Counted from the first letter of the stretch, positions 36,227 through 45,897 are shown. The stretch: 64,000 nucleotides of DNA from Streptomyces sp. NBC_00670 (GCF_036226765.1 NZ_CP109017.1:2743501-2807500); one strand, 5' to 3'. The notes: generated by a model not told the origin, from the letters alone. Program-made: numbers and translations.

Positions 36227-37477
36227 TCACGCCTTGGTGAGGTCCTCGACCTCCTCCTCGGGCTCGCGGCCCGGGGTCTTGAGGTCGAACTTGACGATGG
36301 CCCAGCGGAAGGTCACGTAGTAGATCACCGCGAAGACCAGGCCGATGGGGATGATCAGCCAGGGTTTCGTCGCCAGGTGCCAGTTGAGCACGTAGTCGAT
36401 GAAGCCGGCCGAGAAGTTGAACCCGGCGTGCACGCCCAGGGCCCAGGTCACCGCCATCGACACGGCGGTCAGCAGCGCGTGCAGCACGTACAGCAGCGGC
36501 GCGATGAACATGAACGAGAACTCGATGGGCTCGGTGACGCCGGTGACGAACGAGGTCGCGGCGAGGGAGACCATCATGCCGAGGACGGCCTTGCGGCGCT
36601 CGGGGCGGGCGGTGTGCGCCATGGCGAGCGCGGCGGCCGGCAGGCCGAACATCATGATCGGGAAGAAGCCCGACATGAACATTCCGGCGGTGGGGTCGCC
36701 GTGCAGGAAGCGGTTGTAGTCGCCGGTGAAGACCTGGCCGGCGGAGTCCTTGAACTCGCCGAGCTGGAACCACGCCACCGTGTTGACGAACTGGTGCATG
36801 CCGATCGGGATCAGCCCGCGGTTCACCGCGCCGAACAGCGCCGCGCCGCCGGAGCCGAGGCCGGTCATCCACTCGCCGAAGTTGGAGATGCCGTTGCCGA
36901 TGGGCTCCCAGATCAGGCCGAAGAAGACGCCCATCACGAGGCCGACGAAGGCCATGATGATCGGCACCAGCCGGCGGCCGTTGAAGAAGCCGAGCCAGTC
37001 CACCAGCTTCTTGCGGTGGTAGCGCTGCCACAGCACGGCGGCCAGCAGACCCATGATGATGCCGCCGAGGACACCGGGGTCGTTGTAGGTCGCGGCGACG
37101 TCCTCGCCCTTCTTCACCACCGCTTCGGTGACCGGGAAGGCCTGGAGTACCTTGCTGTAGACGAGGAAGCCGACCACGGCGGCGAGGGCCGTGGAACCGT
37201 CCGCCTTCTTGGCGAAGCCGATGGCGACACCCACACAGAACAGCAGCGGGAGCGAGCCGGTGAGCGCGCTGCCCGCGTTGTTGAAGACGGCGGCCACCTT
37301 GTCCCAGCCGAGGCCGTCCTTGCCGAAGATGTCGTTCTGGCCCAGCCGGACCATGATGCCCGCCGCCGGCAGCACGGCGATGGGCAGCTGTAGGCTGCGG
37401 CCGACCTTCTGCAAGCCTTGGAACAGGCCCGATCCCCGCTTCTTCGCGGGGGCCGCCGTTTCGGTGGCGGTGGTCAT
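36227..37477 (-). CDS. nagE2: PTS GlcNAc/glucose-type EIIC permease
   Basis: 416 residues; GGAGG precedes the ATG at 37477. PTS EIIC (glucose family) features: LQLPIAVLPAAGIMVRLGQN, about ten membrane segments, VNRGLIPIGMHQFVNTVAWF, SGFFPIMMFGLPAAALAM and GVTEPIEFSFMFIAPLLYVL (the GITEPIEF signature). The EIIB half is a separate protein encoded divergently. It imports and phosphorylates N-acetylglucosamine or a related sugar with EIIB, EIIA and HPr. The symbol is given by recalled S. coelicolor synteny. Two DasR-type sites lie 17-50 bp upstream of its start. Confidence 0.93.
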   Translation of the reverse strand: MTTATETAAPAKKRGSGLFQGLQKVGRSLQLPIAVLPAAGIMVRLGQNDIFGKDGLGWDKVAAVFNNAGSALTGSLPLLFCVGVAIGFAKKADGSTALAAVVGFLVYSKVLQAFPVTEAVVKKGEDVAATYNDPGVLGGIIMGLLAAVLWQRYHRKKLVDWLGFFNGRRLVPIIMAFVGLVMGVFFGLIWEPIGNGISNFGEWMTGLGSGGAALFGAVNRGLIPIGMHQFVNTVAWFQLGEFKDSAGQVFTGDYNRFLHGDPTAGMFMSGFFPIMMFGLPAAALAMAHTARPERRKAVLGMMVSLAATSFVTGVTEPIEFSFMFIAPLLYVLHALLTAVSMAVTWALGVHAGFNFSAGFIDYVLNWHLATKPWLIIPIGLVFAVIYYVTFRWAIVKFDLKTPGREPEEEVEDLTKA

Positions 37478-37493
37478 ACGTTCCTCCATCGGT

Positions 37494-37526
37494 GGTGGTC
37501 TACACCACTGAGTGGTGTAGACCTGT
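37494..37526. promoter_or_regulatory. Paired dre (DasR) sites upstream of nagE2
   Basis: GGTGGTCTACACCACT (37494-37509) and AGTGGTGTAGACCTGT (37511-37526) each match the DasR consensus (A/G)CTGGTCTAGACCA(C/G)T well and together form a larger palindrome. DasR represses GlcNAc uptake genes until aminosugar phosphates bind it. Confidence 0.85.
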
Positions 37527-37639
37527 TGTAGCAGATGAGGTCGGCATAAGGAACCCACGATTTCCGCTGCCGGAATGTCACGCTCCGTGCGGCTCAGCGG
37601 GGTCCGCCGCCCGCCACCTGGGTCGGCTACCGTGGTCCG

Positions 37640-37655
37640 CGTGGTGTAGACCAGT
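37640..37655. promoter_or_regulatory. dre (DasR) site upstream of nagF
   Basis: CGTGGTGTAGACCAGT matches the dre consensus read on the opposite strand. It lies 47 bp upstream of the EIIB start. Confidence 0.83.
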
Positions 37656-37701
37656 ACGCCGCATCAGCGCCAGCGCACGCAGGGACACGCAGGGAGTGGA
37701 C

Positions 37702-37935
37702 ATGGCCACCAAGGCTGAGAAGATCGTCGCCGGGCTCGGCGGGATCGAGAACATCGAGGAGATCGAGGGCTGCATCACGCGGCTGCGGACCGAGGTGCAC
37801 GACCCGTCGCTGGTCAACGAGGCGGCGCTGAAGGCGGCGGGGGCGCACGGGGTGGTGAAGATGGGGTCCGCGATTCAGGTCGTGATCGGGACGGACGCGG
37901 ACCCGATCGCGGCGGAGATCGAAGACCTGATGTGA
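37702..37935 (+). CDS. nagF: PTS EIIB protein
   Basis: 77 residues; GGGAG lies six bases before the ATG. PTS EIIB of the glucose family: EKIVAGLGGIENIEEIEGCI, with the phosphocysteine in GCITRLRTEVHDP at about residue 24, then VKMGSAIQVVIGTDADPIAA. It carries phosphate from EIIA to the sugar bound by EIIC. It is divergent from nagE2 across three dre sites. In S. coelicolor, from memory, a second EIIC (nagE1) sits nearby; none is seen here. Confidence 0.93.
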   Translation: MATKAEKIVAGLGGIENIEEIEGCITRLRTEVHDPSLVNEAALKAAGAHGVVKMGSAIQVVIGTDADPIAAEIEDLM

Positions 37936-37972
37936 GTGGTGCGGGCGGGGTGGGGTGCCGGTGGGGTTTTCG

Positions 37973-38050
37973 CCCTCTCCGCCCCTGCCCTTCCCGTCCC
38001 TCGGGGCTCCGCCCCGGACCCCCGGTGCGCAGTTCCCCGCGCCCCTTCGA
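37973..38050 (+). repeat. Dispersed intergenic repeat, copy C (short)
   Basis: Shortened copy: TTTTCGCCCTCTCCGCCCCT, then GGGGCTCCGCCCC, then GCGCAGTTCCCCGCGCCCCT. The central G-rich tract is missing. It lies between nagF and rph. Confidence 0.75.
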
Positions 38051-38077
38051 ACGGCCCGGTCCCGCTAGGCTCCTCCC

Positions 38078-38815
38078 ATGTCTCGTATCGACGGCCGTGC
38101 GGCCGAGCAGCTTCGTCCCGTTTCCCTTGAGCGCGGCTGGAGCAAGCACGCCGAGGGGTCCGTACTCGTCGCCTTCGGCGACACCAGGGTGCTGTGCACC
38201 GCCTCCGTCACCGAGGGCGTGCCGCGCTGGCGCAAGGGCAGTGGCGAGGGCTGGGTGACCGCCGAGTACTCGATGCTGCCGCGCGCCACCAACACCCGCG
38301 GCGACCGCGAGTCGGTCCGCGGCCGGATCGGCGGCCGTACGCACGAGATCTCCCGGCTCATCGGCCGCTCCCTGCGCGCGGTCATCGACTACAAGGCGCT
38401 CGGCGAGAACACCATCGTCCTGGACTGCGACGTCCTCCAGGCCGACGGCGGCACCCGCACCGCCGCGATCACCGGCGCGTACGTGGCCCTGGCCGACGCC
38501 ATCACCTGGGCCCAGCACACCAAGAAGCTGATCAAGCCCACCCGCAAGCCGCTCACGGGCACCGTCTCCGCCGTCTCCGTCGGCATCGTCGGCGGCGTCC
38601 CGCTGCTCGACCTCTGCTACGAGGAGGACGTCCGCGCCGACACCGACATGAACGTGGTCTGCACCGGTGACGGCCGCTTCGTCGAGGTCCAGGGCACGGC
38701 GGAGGCCGAGCCGTTCGACCGCAAGGAGCTCAACGCGCTGCTGGACCTCGCGGTCGCCGGGTGCGACGAGCTGGCCGCCGCCCAGCGCGCGGTCCTGGAG
38801 GCAACCGCCGACTGA
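38078..38815 (+). CDS. rph: RNase PH
   Basis: 245 residues. Motifs: [90 protein letters not shown], and [20 protein letters not shown]. It trims 3' ends of tRNA precursors phosphorolytically and forms a hexamer. Start choice: the ATG at 38078 fits the usual N-terminus (M-RIDGR). It is followed by a lipoprotein gene on the same strand. Confidence 0.95.
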   Translation: MSRIDGRAAEQLRPVSLERGWSKHAEGSVLVAFGDTRVLCTASVTEGVPRWRKGSGEGWVTAEYSMLPRATNTRGDRESVRGRIGGRTHEISRLIGRSLRAVIDYKALGENTIVLDCDVLQADGGTRTAAITGAYVALADAITWAQHTKKLIKPTRKPLTGTVSAVSVGIVGGVPLLDLCYEEDVRADTDMNVVCTGDGRFVEVQGTAEAEPFDRKELNALLDLAVAGCDELAAAQRAVLEATAD

Positions 38816-38927
38816 GCGGGCGCGTTCTTATCGGTACGGGCGTACGGTCTTCCGGCCGTGCGCCCGGCCACGCATGTGCGGGCATGTTCAAGCATGTACG
38901 CGCTCACGTTCACGGGGAGGACCTTCC

Positions 38928-39323
38928 ATGGCCGCGCGCCGCCACCGCCGCCGTACCGCAGCGTTCGCCGTTGCCGCCGTACTCGTCGCCGTACCGGCCG
39001 CGGTCGGCTGCGACGCGGTGAACAAGGCGCTGGACTGCGTCCAGACCGCCGACGCCATCGCCGACAGCGTCACCGACCTGCAGCAGGCCGTGGAGAACGC
39101 GTCGAACGACCCGACGCAGACCGACGAGTCGCTCGACGCGATAGAGAAGAACCTGGACAAGATCGGCGACAAGACGGACGACGCGGACGTCAACAAGGCG
39201 GTCGACGATCTGCGCGACGCCGTGTCGAACGTCCGCACGGCCGTCCGCAACGGCGACGAGACACCCGACGTCAGCCCGGTGACGGACGCGGCGGGCGAAC
39301 TGACGAAGGTCTGCACGCCGTAG
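38928..39323 (+). CDS. Lipoprotein-like small secreted protein
   Basis: 131 residues; GGGGAGG precedes the ATG. Signal peptide with basic MAARRHRRRTAAF, a hydrophobic core, and a lipobox-like AVGCDAV with Cys at about residue 28. The mature part is one long acidic helix with heptad Val/Leu (DADVNKAVDDLRDAVSNVRT), suggesting coiled-coil-like packing, and ends in a second Cys. No family is recognised. Export or anchoring is inferred. Confidence 0.8.
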   Translation: MAARRHRRRTAAFAVAAVLVAVPAAVGCDAVNKALDCVQTADAIADSVTDLQQAVENASNDPTQTDESLDAIEKNLDKIGDKTDDADVNKAVDDLRDAVSNVRTAVRNGDETPDVSPVTDAAGELTKVCTP

Positions 39324-39339
39324 CGCTCCGCTGCGGAGG

Positions 39340-39370
39340 GGGAACGGGGCGGGACCGCGGCCCCGTTCCC
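39340..39370. terminator. Terminator between lipoprotein and cysM
   Basis: GGGAACGGGGC (39340-39350) pairs with GCCCCGTTCCC (39360-39370). It lies between convergent genes. Confidence 0.82.
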
Positions 39371-39389
39371 GCCCCGACTGCACGGGCCC

Positions 39390-40355
<966 letters not shown>

Positions 40356-40634
40356 TCAGCGCATGCCGCCGGCCACGGCCGGCAGGATCGTCACGTTGTC
40401 GCCGTCGGTGACCTTGGTGTTGATGCCGTCGAGGAAGCGGACGTCCTCGTCGTTCAGGTACACGTTGACGAAGCGGCGCAGCTGCTCGCCGTCCACGATG
40501 CGGGCCTGGATGCCCGGGTGGCGGGCGTCGAGGTCGGTGAAGAGGGCGGCGAGGGTGTCCCCGGTGGCCTCCACGGCCTTCTGGCCGTCGGTGTACGTGC
40601 GGAGGATGGTCGGGATGCGGACCTCGATGGCCAT
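40356..40634 (-). CDS. cysO: CysO-like sulfur carrier (MoaD/ThiS family)
   Basis: 92 residues. Ubiquitin-like pattern: AIEVRIPTILRTYTDGQKAV, LNDEDVRFLDGINTKVTDGD and NVTILPAVAGGMR. The family ends in Gly-Gly; here two extra residues (MR) follow it and would need removal before the thiocarboxylate forms, as known for actinobacterial CysO processed by the Mec protease. It lies between the leader peptide and cysM in one likely operon. Confidence 0.92.
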   Translation of the reverse strand: MAIEVRIPTILRTYTDGQKAVEATGDTLAALFTDLDARHPGIQARIVDGEQLRRFVNVYLNDEDVRFLDGINTKVTDGDNVTILPAVAGGMR

Positions 40635-40720
40635 GGTGGCGGCTCCTGTCGGATGGGTGGGGTCGGTGGGCGCGCAGCGGTGCCGCGCCGCGGCTCACGG
40701 CCGTACGGCGGCAGGGAACG

Positions 40721-40816
40721 TCAACAGATGGCGCTGTTCAGCCTGCACAGGTCGACGTGCAGCCGCGCCACGAGCAGCGCGCTCGGCGTCTTGTCGCTCA
40801 CGTCGTTCAGAACCAT
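40721..40816 (-). CDS. Putative cysteine leader peptide
   Basis: 31 residues from ATG 40816 to stop 40723-40721. The sequence ends ARLHVDLCRLNSAIC, which I recognise as the actinobacterial 'putative leader peptide' found ahead of sulfur and cysteine genes. Two Cys codons at positions 24 and 31 (the last before the stop) fit Cys-dependent stalling. A TACGAT hexamer ends six bases before the ATG, suggesting a leaderless start. The downstream operon is cysO-cysM; mec lies upstream on the same strand. Regulation is by analogy; no attenuator hairpin was mapped. Confidence 0.8.
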   Translation of the reverse strand: MVLNDVSDKTPSALLVARLHVDLCRLNSAIC

Positions 40817-40962
40817 GCGGTCATCGTATCGATTCCCGCCCTGGTGCCCGGAGTGTGATCCCAGAGTTCGGACGATATTCAACCGAGGGGTGAGATCGGG
40901 GGCGGTGTGCGCCGGGGGTGCGGTCGGTTCGCCGGAGGTGTGAGCCGGGTGCGTGCGTGGTC

Positions 40963-41385
40963 TCAGTACGCCGTGACGACCTCGACCTCCTCCTCCGTGA
41001 CCTCTCCTTCCACGATGCGGAACGAGCGGAACTGGAACTCGCCGGCGCCGTCGGTGTCCGCGGTGGAGACCAGGACGTAGTGCGCGTGCGGTTCGTTGGC
41101 GTAGGAGATGTCGGTGCGCGAGGGGTAGGCCTCGGTGGCGGTGTGCGAGTGGTAGACGATCACCGGCTCCTCGTCGCGGTCGTCCATCTCGCGGTAGAGC
41201 TTGAGCAGGTCGCCGGAGTCGAACTCGTAGAACGTGGGCGAGCGGGCCGCGTTCAGCATGGGGACGAACCGCTCGGGGCGGCCGGAGCCGGCGGGGCCGG
41301 CGACCACGCCGCACGCCTCGTCGGGGTGGTCCTGGCGGGCGTGGGCCACGATCCGGTCGTAGAGCTCCTGGGTGAGGGTCAGCAT
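40963..41385 (-). CDS. mec: Mec-like M67 (JAMM) metallopeptidase
   Basis: 140 residues. JAMM motif: VYHSHTATEAYPSRTD (HxH, then S-x2-D), with the upstream catalytic-type Glu in HPDEACG at about residue 23. In mycobacteria, Mec removes the C-terminal extension of CysO and releases cysteine from the CysO-cysteine adduct. Its place upstream of cysO and cysM supports the same role here. The C-terminus is acidic (EGEVTEEEVEVVTAY). A terminator separates it from the permease gene. Confidence 0.92.
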   Translation of the reverse strand: MLTLTQELYDRIVAHARQDHPDEACGVVAGPAGSGRPERFVPMLNAARSPTFYEFDSGDLLKLYREMDDRDEEPVIVYHSHTATEAYPSRTDISYANEPHAHYVLVSTADTDGAGEFQFRSFRIVEGEVTEEEVEVVTAY

Positions 41386-41403
41386 GCGGCCAGCATAGGC
41401 AAC

Positions 41404-41440
41404 GGGCCGCCGCGTACCGAGGGGTGGTACGCGGCGGCCC
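41404..41440 (-). terminator. Terminator after the permease gene
   Basis: GGGCCGCCGCGTACC (41404-41418) pairs perfectly over 15 bp with 41426-41440, loop of seven. It stands between the permease and mec on the same strand, so mec starts its own transcript. Confidence 0.93.
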
Positions 41441-41462
41441 ACATGCCGGACGGTGCAGGCGT

Positions 41463-42980
41463 TCAGCCCACGCGCTCGGTCGCCGGCTCCGGTTCGCGGC
41501 GTGCGGTGACCTCGGGGCTGCGGGCCTTGAGGACCGCCCAGCCGATGCCGAGGGCGACCGCCCAGACGGCCATCACGTAGAGACAGATCCTGGAGTCCTT
41601 GTCGTAGGCGATCAGGCCGGTGACGAAGAGCAGGAACGCGATGGCGACGTAGGAGAACGTCGCGCCGCCCGGCGCCGGGAAGGAGGAGGCGGGCAGTCGG
41701 CCGGCGTCCACGGCCCGGCGGTAGCGGACGTGGCTGACGAGGATCATCAGCCAGGTCCAGATGCCGGCCGCGGTGGCGACGGAGGTGACGTACCCGAACG
41801 CCTTCTCCGGGACGACGTAGTTGAGGACCACGCCGATGGCCATGAAGGCGGTGGAGACGGTGATGCCGAGGGCGGGCGTGCGGGTGCTGGACAGCCGCTG
41901 GAACACGCGGGGCGCCTCGCCGTTGTCGGCGAGGGTGCGCAGCATGCGGCCGGTGGAGTACATCCCGGAGTTGCAGGACGACAGCGCGGCGGTGAGGACG
42001 ACGAAGTTGACGATGCCGGCGCCGGCCGGGATGCCGATGACCGCGAACGCCTTCACGAAGGGGCTGACGTCCGCCCCGAACTCGGTCCACTTCACCACGG
42101 AGAGGATCACGGCGAGGGCGCCCACGTAGAAGAGCGCGATGCGCCAGGGCAGGGTGTTGATCGCCTTGGGGAGCGTCTTCTCCGGGTTCTCCGACTCGCC
42201 CGCGGTGACGCCGACCAGTTCGACGGCGAGGTAGGCGAACATCACGCCCTGCAGTGTCATCAGGGAGGAGCCGATGCCCTTGGGGAAGAAGCCGTCGAAC
42301 TCCCAGAGGTTGGAGACGGCGGCGGTGTCGCCGGCGGAGCTGAAGCCGAACGTGAGGACGCCGACGCCGATCACGATCATGCCGATGAGCGCGGTGACCT
42401 TCACCATCGAGAACCAGAACTCGATCTCGCCGAACAGTTTCACCGAGATGAGGTTGGCCACGAAGAGGACGACGAGGAAGACGAGTGCCGTCACCCACTG
42501 GGGGATCTGGGGCCACCAGTAGTTGACGTAGATGGCGGCGGCGGTCAGCTCGGCCATGCCGGTGACCACCCACATCAGCCAGTACGTCCAGCCGGTGAAG
42601 TAGCCGAAGAAGGGGCCCAGGAATTCGCGGGCGTAATCGGCGAAGGAGCCGGAGACGGGGCGGTAGAGGAGGAGTTCGCCCAGGGCCCGCATGATGAAGA
42701 AGATGACCGTGCCCGCGAGCGCGTACATCAGGATGAGGCTGGGGCCGGCCTTCTCGATGTTGGCGCCGGCCTTGAGGAAGAGGCCGACCCCGATCGCGCC
42801 GCCGATGGCGATCATCTGGACCTGGCGGCTGCCGAGGCCGCGCTGGTAGCCCTCCTCGGGGGTGCCGTCGGGGGGCGGTGTGGCCGCCGTTCCCTCCGTT
42901 GCCGTCGCTGCCTTCGCCGCTGCCGCGTCGCGGCCGCGATCGTCTTCGCCGTGCCTCTTGCCGACCTGCGCAGAGGTCAT
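41463..42980 (-). CDS. Amino acid permease (APC family)
   Basis: 505 residues from the ATG at 42980, with a GAAAGG upstream. A 55-residue Ala/Pro/Asp-rich cytoplasmic N-terminus is followed by twelve membrane segments. AAT-family signatures: RQVQMIAIGGAIGVGLFLKA (helix 1), YRPVSGSFADYAREFLGPFF, FAYLAVELVGVTAGESENPE, STGRMLRTLADNGEAPRVF. It resembles GabP/AroP/LysP-type amino acid:H+ symporters. The particular substrate is not deducible. It is monocistronic by terminator evidence. Confidence 0.93.
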   Translation of the reverse strand: MTSAQVGKRHGEDDRGRDAAAAKAATATEGTAATPPPDGTPEEGYQRGLGSRQVQMIAIGGAIGVGLFLKAGANIEKAGPSLILMYALAGTVIFFIMRALGELLLYRPVSGSFADYAREFLGPFFGYFTGWTYWLMWVVTGMAELTAAAIYVNYWWPQIPQWVTALVFLVVLFVANLISVKLFGEIEFWFSMVKVTALIGMIVIGVGVLTFGFSSAGDTAAVSNLWEFDGFFPKGIGSSLMTLQGVMFAYLAVELVGVTAGESENPEKTLPKAINTLPWRIALFYVGALAVILSVVKWTEFGADVSPFVKAFAVIGIPAGAGIVNFVVLTAALSSCNSGMYSTGRMLRTLADNGEAPRVFQRLSSTRTPALGITVSTAFMAIGVVLNYVVPEKAFGYVTSVATAAGIWTWLMILVSHVRYRRAVDAGRLPASSFPAPGGATFSYVAIAFLLFVTGLIAYDKDSRICLYVMAVWAVALGIGWAVLKARSPEVTARREPEPATERVG

Positions 42981-43339
42981 GTGTGGTGCGCCTTTCTCCA
43001 TGTCGATCACGGCCTGGCGTCGGCCGTGGATCGGGTCTCGATCCCCCCCGGATGCGATGGAGCGGTGCCGTGCCGGCGGTCTGCCGGGCGGGTGGCGCCC
43101 CCGGCGGGCGTGGGTGTGCCTGCCGGGCGGTCGTGAAGATCTATCACGGTTGCGATTGTGATCGAGGGGGGTGGATGTGGCGCGGTGCACAGGGAGAACG
43201 GGCGTAAGGGGGGTGGGGGCGGGCGAAACGGGCGGAGTGGTTGACGGGATCGTTATGCGGATTTGAGGGCCCGCTGAGCGAACGGGGTGGGGGTGTGGAG
43301 TGGGTACGGGGTGGGTGCGGAGAGGGGTTCGCCGGGAAG
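42981..43339. other. Upstream region of the permease gene
   Basis: No gene is seen. The 359-base stretch has no convincing promoter by eye; a short TGATAGATCTTCACG-like AT-richer patch occurs near 43135-43160. It leads into repeat copy D. Confidence 0.3.
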
Positions 43340-43469
43340 TTTTTTCGCCCCCGCCGCCCCTGCCCTTCCCGTCCCTTCAAGGGGCTCCGCCCCTTGGACC
43401 CCGGGGGTGCGTGGTCGGGTGCGGGTGGGTGGGGTCCTCTCGCGCAGTTCCCCGCGCCCCTCAAGGGGC
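43340..43469 (+). repeat. Dispersed intergenic repeat, copy D
   Basis: Same block order as copy A: TTTTTTCGCCCCCGCCGCCC, CAAGGGGCTCCGCCCCTTG hairpin, GGTGCGGGTGGGTGGGG tract, CGCGCAGTTCCCCGCGCCCC. It lies 20 bp past the DUF2017 stop. Confidence 0.88.
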
Positions 43470-43488
43470 GGCGGGGGCGAGGAAACGC

Positions 43489-44091
43489 CTACGGGAGCAG
43501 CGTCGTGACCAGGGTCTCCTGGAGGCCGCCCAGCCACAGGTATGCCATGACCATCGGCTTGCGCGGGTCCTCGTCGGAGAGGCGGTAGAGGACCTCCGCG
43601 TCGTCCTCGTCCGCGATCTCCAGCCGGGCCCCGATCGCCAGCCGCAGATCGTTCAGCGCGCGCAGCCACTGCTGCGACTCCTCCGGCGTCAGCTCCAGCA
43701 CCGCGCGCCCCCGCGTCACCGTCAGCCGGTCGAGGGTCCGCACGATCACCAGCGCGTTGTCCCGCTTGCCCGCCCGCAGGTCGTTCTCGGTGAACCGGCG
43801 GAACTCCGACGAGTACGCCCGCCGTTCCTCCGCCTCCGCGGCCGAGACCGGCTCGCCCTCCGGGTCGCCGTACGCGTCCGGGAAGAGCCGCCTGAGCACC
43901 GGGTCGGACGGCGGCTCGCTCGGCCCCTCGGCGAACAGTTCGGCGAGCGGGTCCGCCGAGTCGTCCTCGGCCGGCCCGGGCCCGATCAGTTCCAGGAGCT
44001 GGACCGCCAGCGACCGGATGATGGAGATCTCGACCTCGTCGAGCGCGACGGTCGCGCCGCCGCCGGGGAGCGGTTCGAAGTGTCCGGGCAT
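43489..44091 (-). CDS. DUF2017 protein
   Basis: 200 residues. Matches the DUF2017 type: MPGHFEPLPGGGATVALDEV, EISIIRSLAVQLLELIGPG, an acidic disordered middle, LRRLFPDAYGDPE, FRRFTENDLRAGKRDNALVI and WLRALNDLRLAIGARLEI. It follows clpS on the same strand, as in most actinobacteria, so an operon is likely. Function is unknown; genetic linkage with ClpS suggests a role in proteolysis or in its control. Confidence 0.92.
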   Translation of the reverse strand: MPGHFEPLPGGGATVALDEVEISIIRSLAVQLLELIGPGPAEDDSADPLAELFAEGPSEPPSDPVLRRLFPDAYGDPEGEPVSAAEAEERRAYSSEFRRFTENDLRAGKRDNALVIVRTLDRLTVTRGRAVLELTPEESQQWLRALNDLRLAIGARLEIADEDDAEVLYRLSDEDPRKPMVMAYLWLGGLQETLVTTLLP

Positions 44092-44150
44092 GGCGTCCGT
44101 CAGGGTCCGTTCGCTGGAGCGTGTCGTGGGAGGTGGGGATGAGCGCGCGG

Positions 44151-44468
44151 CTACTTGCGGTCCTGTTGCAGCGTGGCCCACAGACCGTAGCCGTGCATGG
44201 CCTGCACGTCGCGTTCCATCTCCTCGCGGGACCCGCTGGAGACCACCGCCCGGCCCTTGTGGTGGACGTCGAGCATGAGTTTGGTGGCCTTGTCCTTGGA
44301 GTAGCCGAAGTACGTCTGGAAGACGTACGTCACATAGCTCATGAGGTTGACCGGGTCGTTGTGGACGATCGTCACCCAGGGCAGGTCGGGCTCGGGTACG
44401 GCGAACGTCTCCTCCGCCGACTCGGTCTTTTCGATCTCTAGGGGTGCGGCAGCCGTCACACGCCCCAT
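44151..44468 (-). CDS. clpS: ClpS adaptor
   Basis: 105 residues with the start taken at ATG 44468 (GGGGTGG upstream); an ATG at 44495 is also in frame. Signature: [20 protein letters not shown], then [54 protein letters not shown]. It binds N-degron substrates (Leu, Phe, Tyr, Trp) and delivers them to ClpA- or ClpC-type ATPases. The residues for N-end recognition (N-D-P...H) are present. It is divergent from pncB. Confidence 0.94.
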   Translation of the reverse strand: MGRVTAAAPLEIEKTESAEETFAVPEPDLPWVTIVHNDPVNLMSYVTYVFQTYFGYSKDKATKLMLDVHHKGRAVVSSGSREEMERDVQAMHGYGLWATLQQDRK

Positions 44469-44532
44469 GCTGCCACCCCAGGGGGTCACTCGCATAAACG
44501 AGCCCGTGGGGCCCGGTCGCGGGACCCCAAAT

Positions 44533-44560
44533 CGTCAGTCTGACGAAATGAGGGTACGAT
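44533..44560 (+). promoter_or_regulatory. pncB promoter with CGTCAG/CTGACG palindrome
   Basis: CGTCAG (44533-44538) and CTGACG (44540-44545) form a perfect inverted repeat around one T, just upstream of a TACGAT (44555-44560) -10 box. The ATG at 44569 lies 9 bases beyond, close to leaderless. A candidate operator for an NAD-responsive repressor, by analogy to NrtR- or NiaR-type control; the regulator is unknown. Confidence 0.5.
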
Positions 44561-44568
44561 CATCTGCC

Positions 44569-45897
44569 ATGAACACAGCGGACCTAGGGCTGCCGGTGGA
44601 CGTTCCCTCGACGGCGCTCTTCACGGATCACTACGAGTTGACGATGCTGCAGGCCGCGCTGGAGGCCGGCACCGCGGACCGGCGGTCGGTGTTCGAGGTC
44701 TTCACCCGGCGGCTGCCCGAGGGGCGCCGGTACGGCGTCGTGGCGGGCACCGGCCGCGTCCTGGACGCGGTGGAGAACTTCCGCTTCGACGCGGACGTCC
44801 TGCGCTTCCTGCGCGAGCGCCGGATCGTGGACGACAAGACCCTCGACTGGCTGGCCGGCTACCGCTTCTCCGGTGACGTCTGGGGCTACCCGGAGGGCGA
44901 GGTGTACTTCCCCGGCTCGCCGATCATGCGCGTGGAGGGCTCCTTCGGCGAGTGCGTGCTCCTCGAGACCGTGATCCTCTCCATCCTCAACCACGACTCC
45001 GCGATCGCCGCCGCCGCCTCCCGGATGGCCTCGGCCGCCGGGGAGCGCCCGCTGATCGAGATGGGCGCCCGGCGCACCCACGAGCTCGCCGCCGTGGCCG
45101 CCTCGCGCGCCGCGTACGTCGGCGGCTTCGCCACCACCTCCGACCTCGCGGCCGGCTTCCGGTACGACATTCCGACCGTCGGCACCTCCGCGCACGCCTT
45201 CACCCTGCTCCACGACAACGAGCGCGACGCCTTCCGCGCCCAGGTCGACTCCCTCGGCCGGGGCACCACGCTGCTCGTCGACACCTACGACGTCACCGAG
45301 GCCGTACGGCTGGCGGTGGAGGTCGCCGGGCCGGAGCTGGGCGCGGTGCGCATCGACTCCGGCGACCTGCTCCTCGTCGCCCACCGGGTGCGGCAGCAGC
45401 TCGACGAGCTGGGCGCCCACGACACGAAGATCATCGTCACCTCGGACCTGGACGAGTACGCCATCGCCTCGCTGGCCGCCGCCCCGGTGGACGGGTACGG
45501 CGTCGGTACGCAGCTGGTGACCGGCTCCGGCCATCCGACGGCATCGATGGTCTACAAGCTGGTCGCGCGCGCCGAGTCGGACGATCCGAAGGCGCCGCTG
45601 GTGCCGGTGGCGAAGAAGTCCAGCGGCGGCAAGACGTCCATCGGCGGCCGCAAGTGGGCCGCGCGGCGCCTGGACGCGTACGGGGTGGCCGAGGCCGAGG
45701 TGATCGGCACCGGACCGGTCCCGGCCGAGCTGGCCGACGAGCAGCTCCTGGTGGAGCTGGTCAGGGGCGGGCAGGTCGTCGGGCGCGAGCCGCTGGACGC
45801 CGTGCGGGACCGGCACGCGGCCGCGCGGGCGGGGCTGCCGCTGTCGGCGACGCAGCTCTCGCGCGGGGAAGCGGTCATCCCGACCGAATACGTGTGA
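44569..45897 (+). CDS. pncB: Nicotinate phosphoribosyltransferase
   Basis: 442 residues. Signatures: TALFTDHYELTMLQAALEAG, RSVFEVFTRRLPEGRRYGVV, GVRT-like IEMGARRTHELAAVAASRAA, YVGGFATTSDLAA, VGTSAHAFTLLHD, ELGAVRIDSGDLLLVAHRVR, VDGYGVGTQLVTGSGHPTAS, and KKSSGGKTSIGGRKWAARRL. It joins nicotinate with PRPP (ATP-stimulated) in the Preiss-Handler salvage route to NAD. pncA follows 99 bp downstream on the same strand. Confidence 0.95.
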   Translation: MNTADLGLPVDVPSTALFTDHYELTMLQAALEAGTADRRSVFEVFTRRLPEGRRYGVVAGTGRVLDAVENFRFDADVLRFLRERRIVDDKTLDWLAGYRFSGDVWGYPEGEVYFPGSPIMRVEGSFGECVLLETVILSILNHDSAIAAAASRMASAAGERPLIEMGARRTHELAAVAASRAAYVGGFATTSDLAAGFRYDIPTVGTSAHAFTLLHDNERDAFRAQVDSLGRGTTLLVDTYDVTEAVRLAVEVAGPELGAVRIDSGDLLLVAHRVRQQLDELGAHDTKIIVTSDLDEYAIASLAAAPVDGYGVGTQLVTGSGHPTASMVYKLVARAESDDPKAPLVPVAKKSSGGKTSIGGRKWAARRLDAYGVAEAEVIGTGPVPAELADEQLLVELVRGGQVVGREPLDAVRDRHAAARAGLPLSATQLSRGEAVIPTEYV

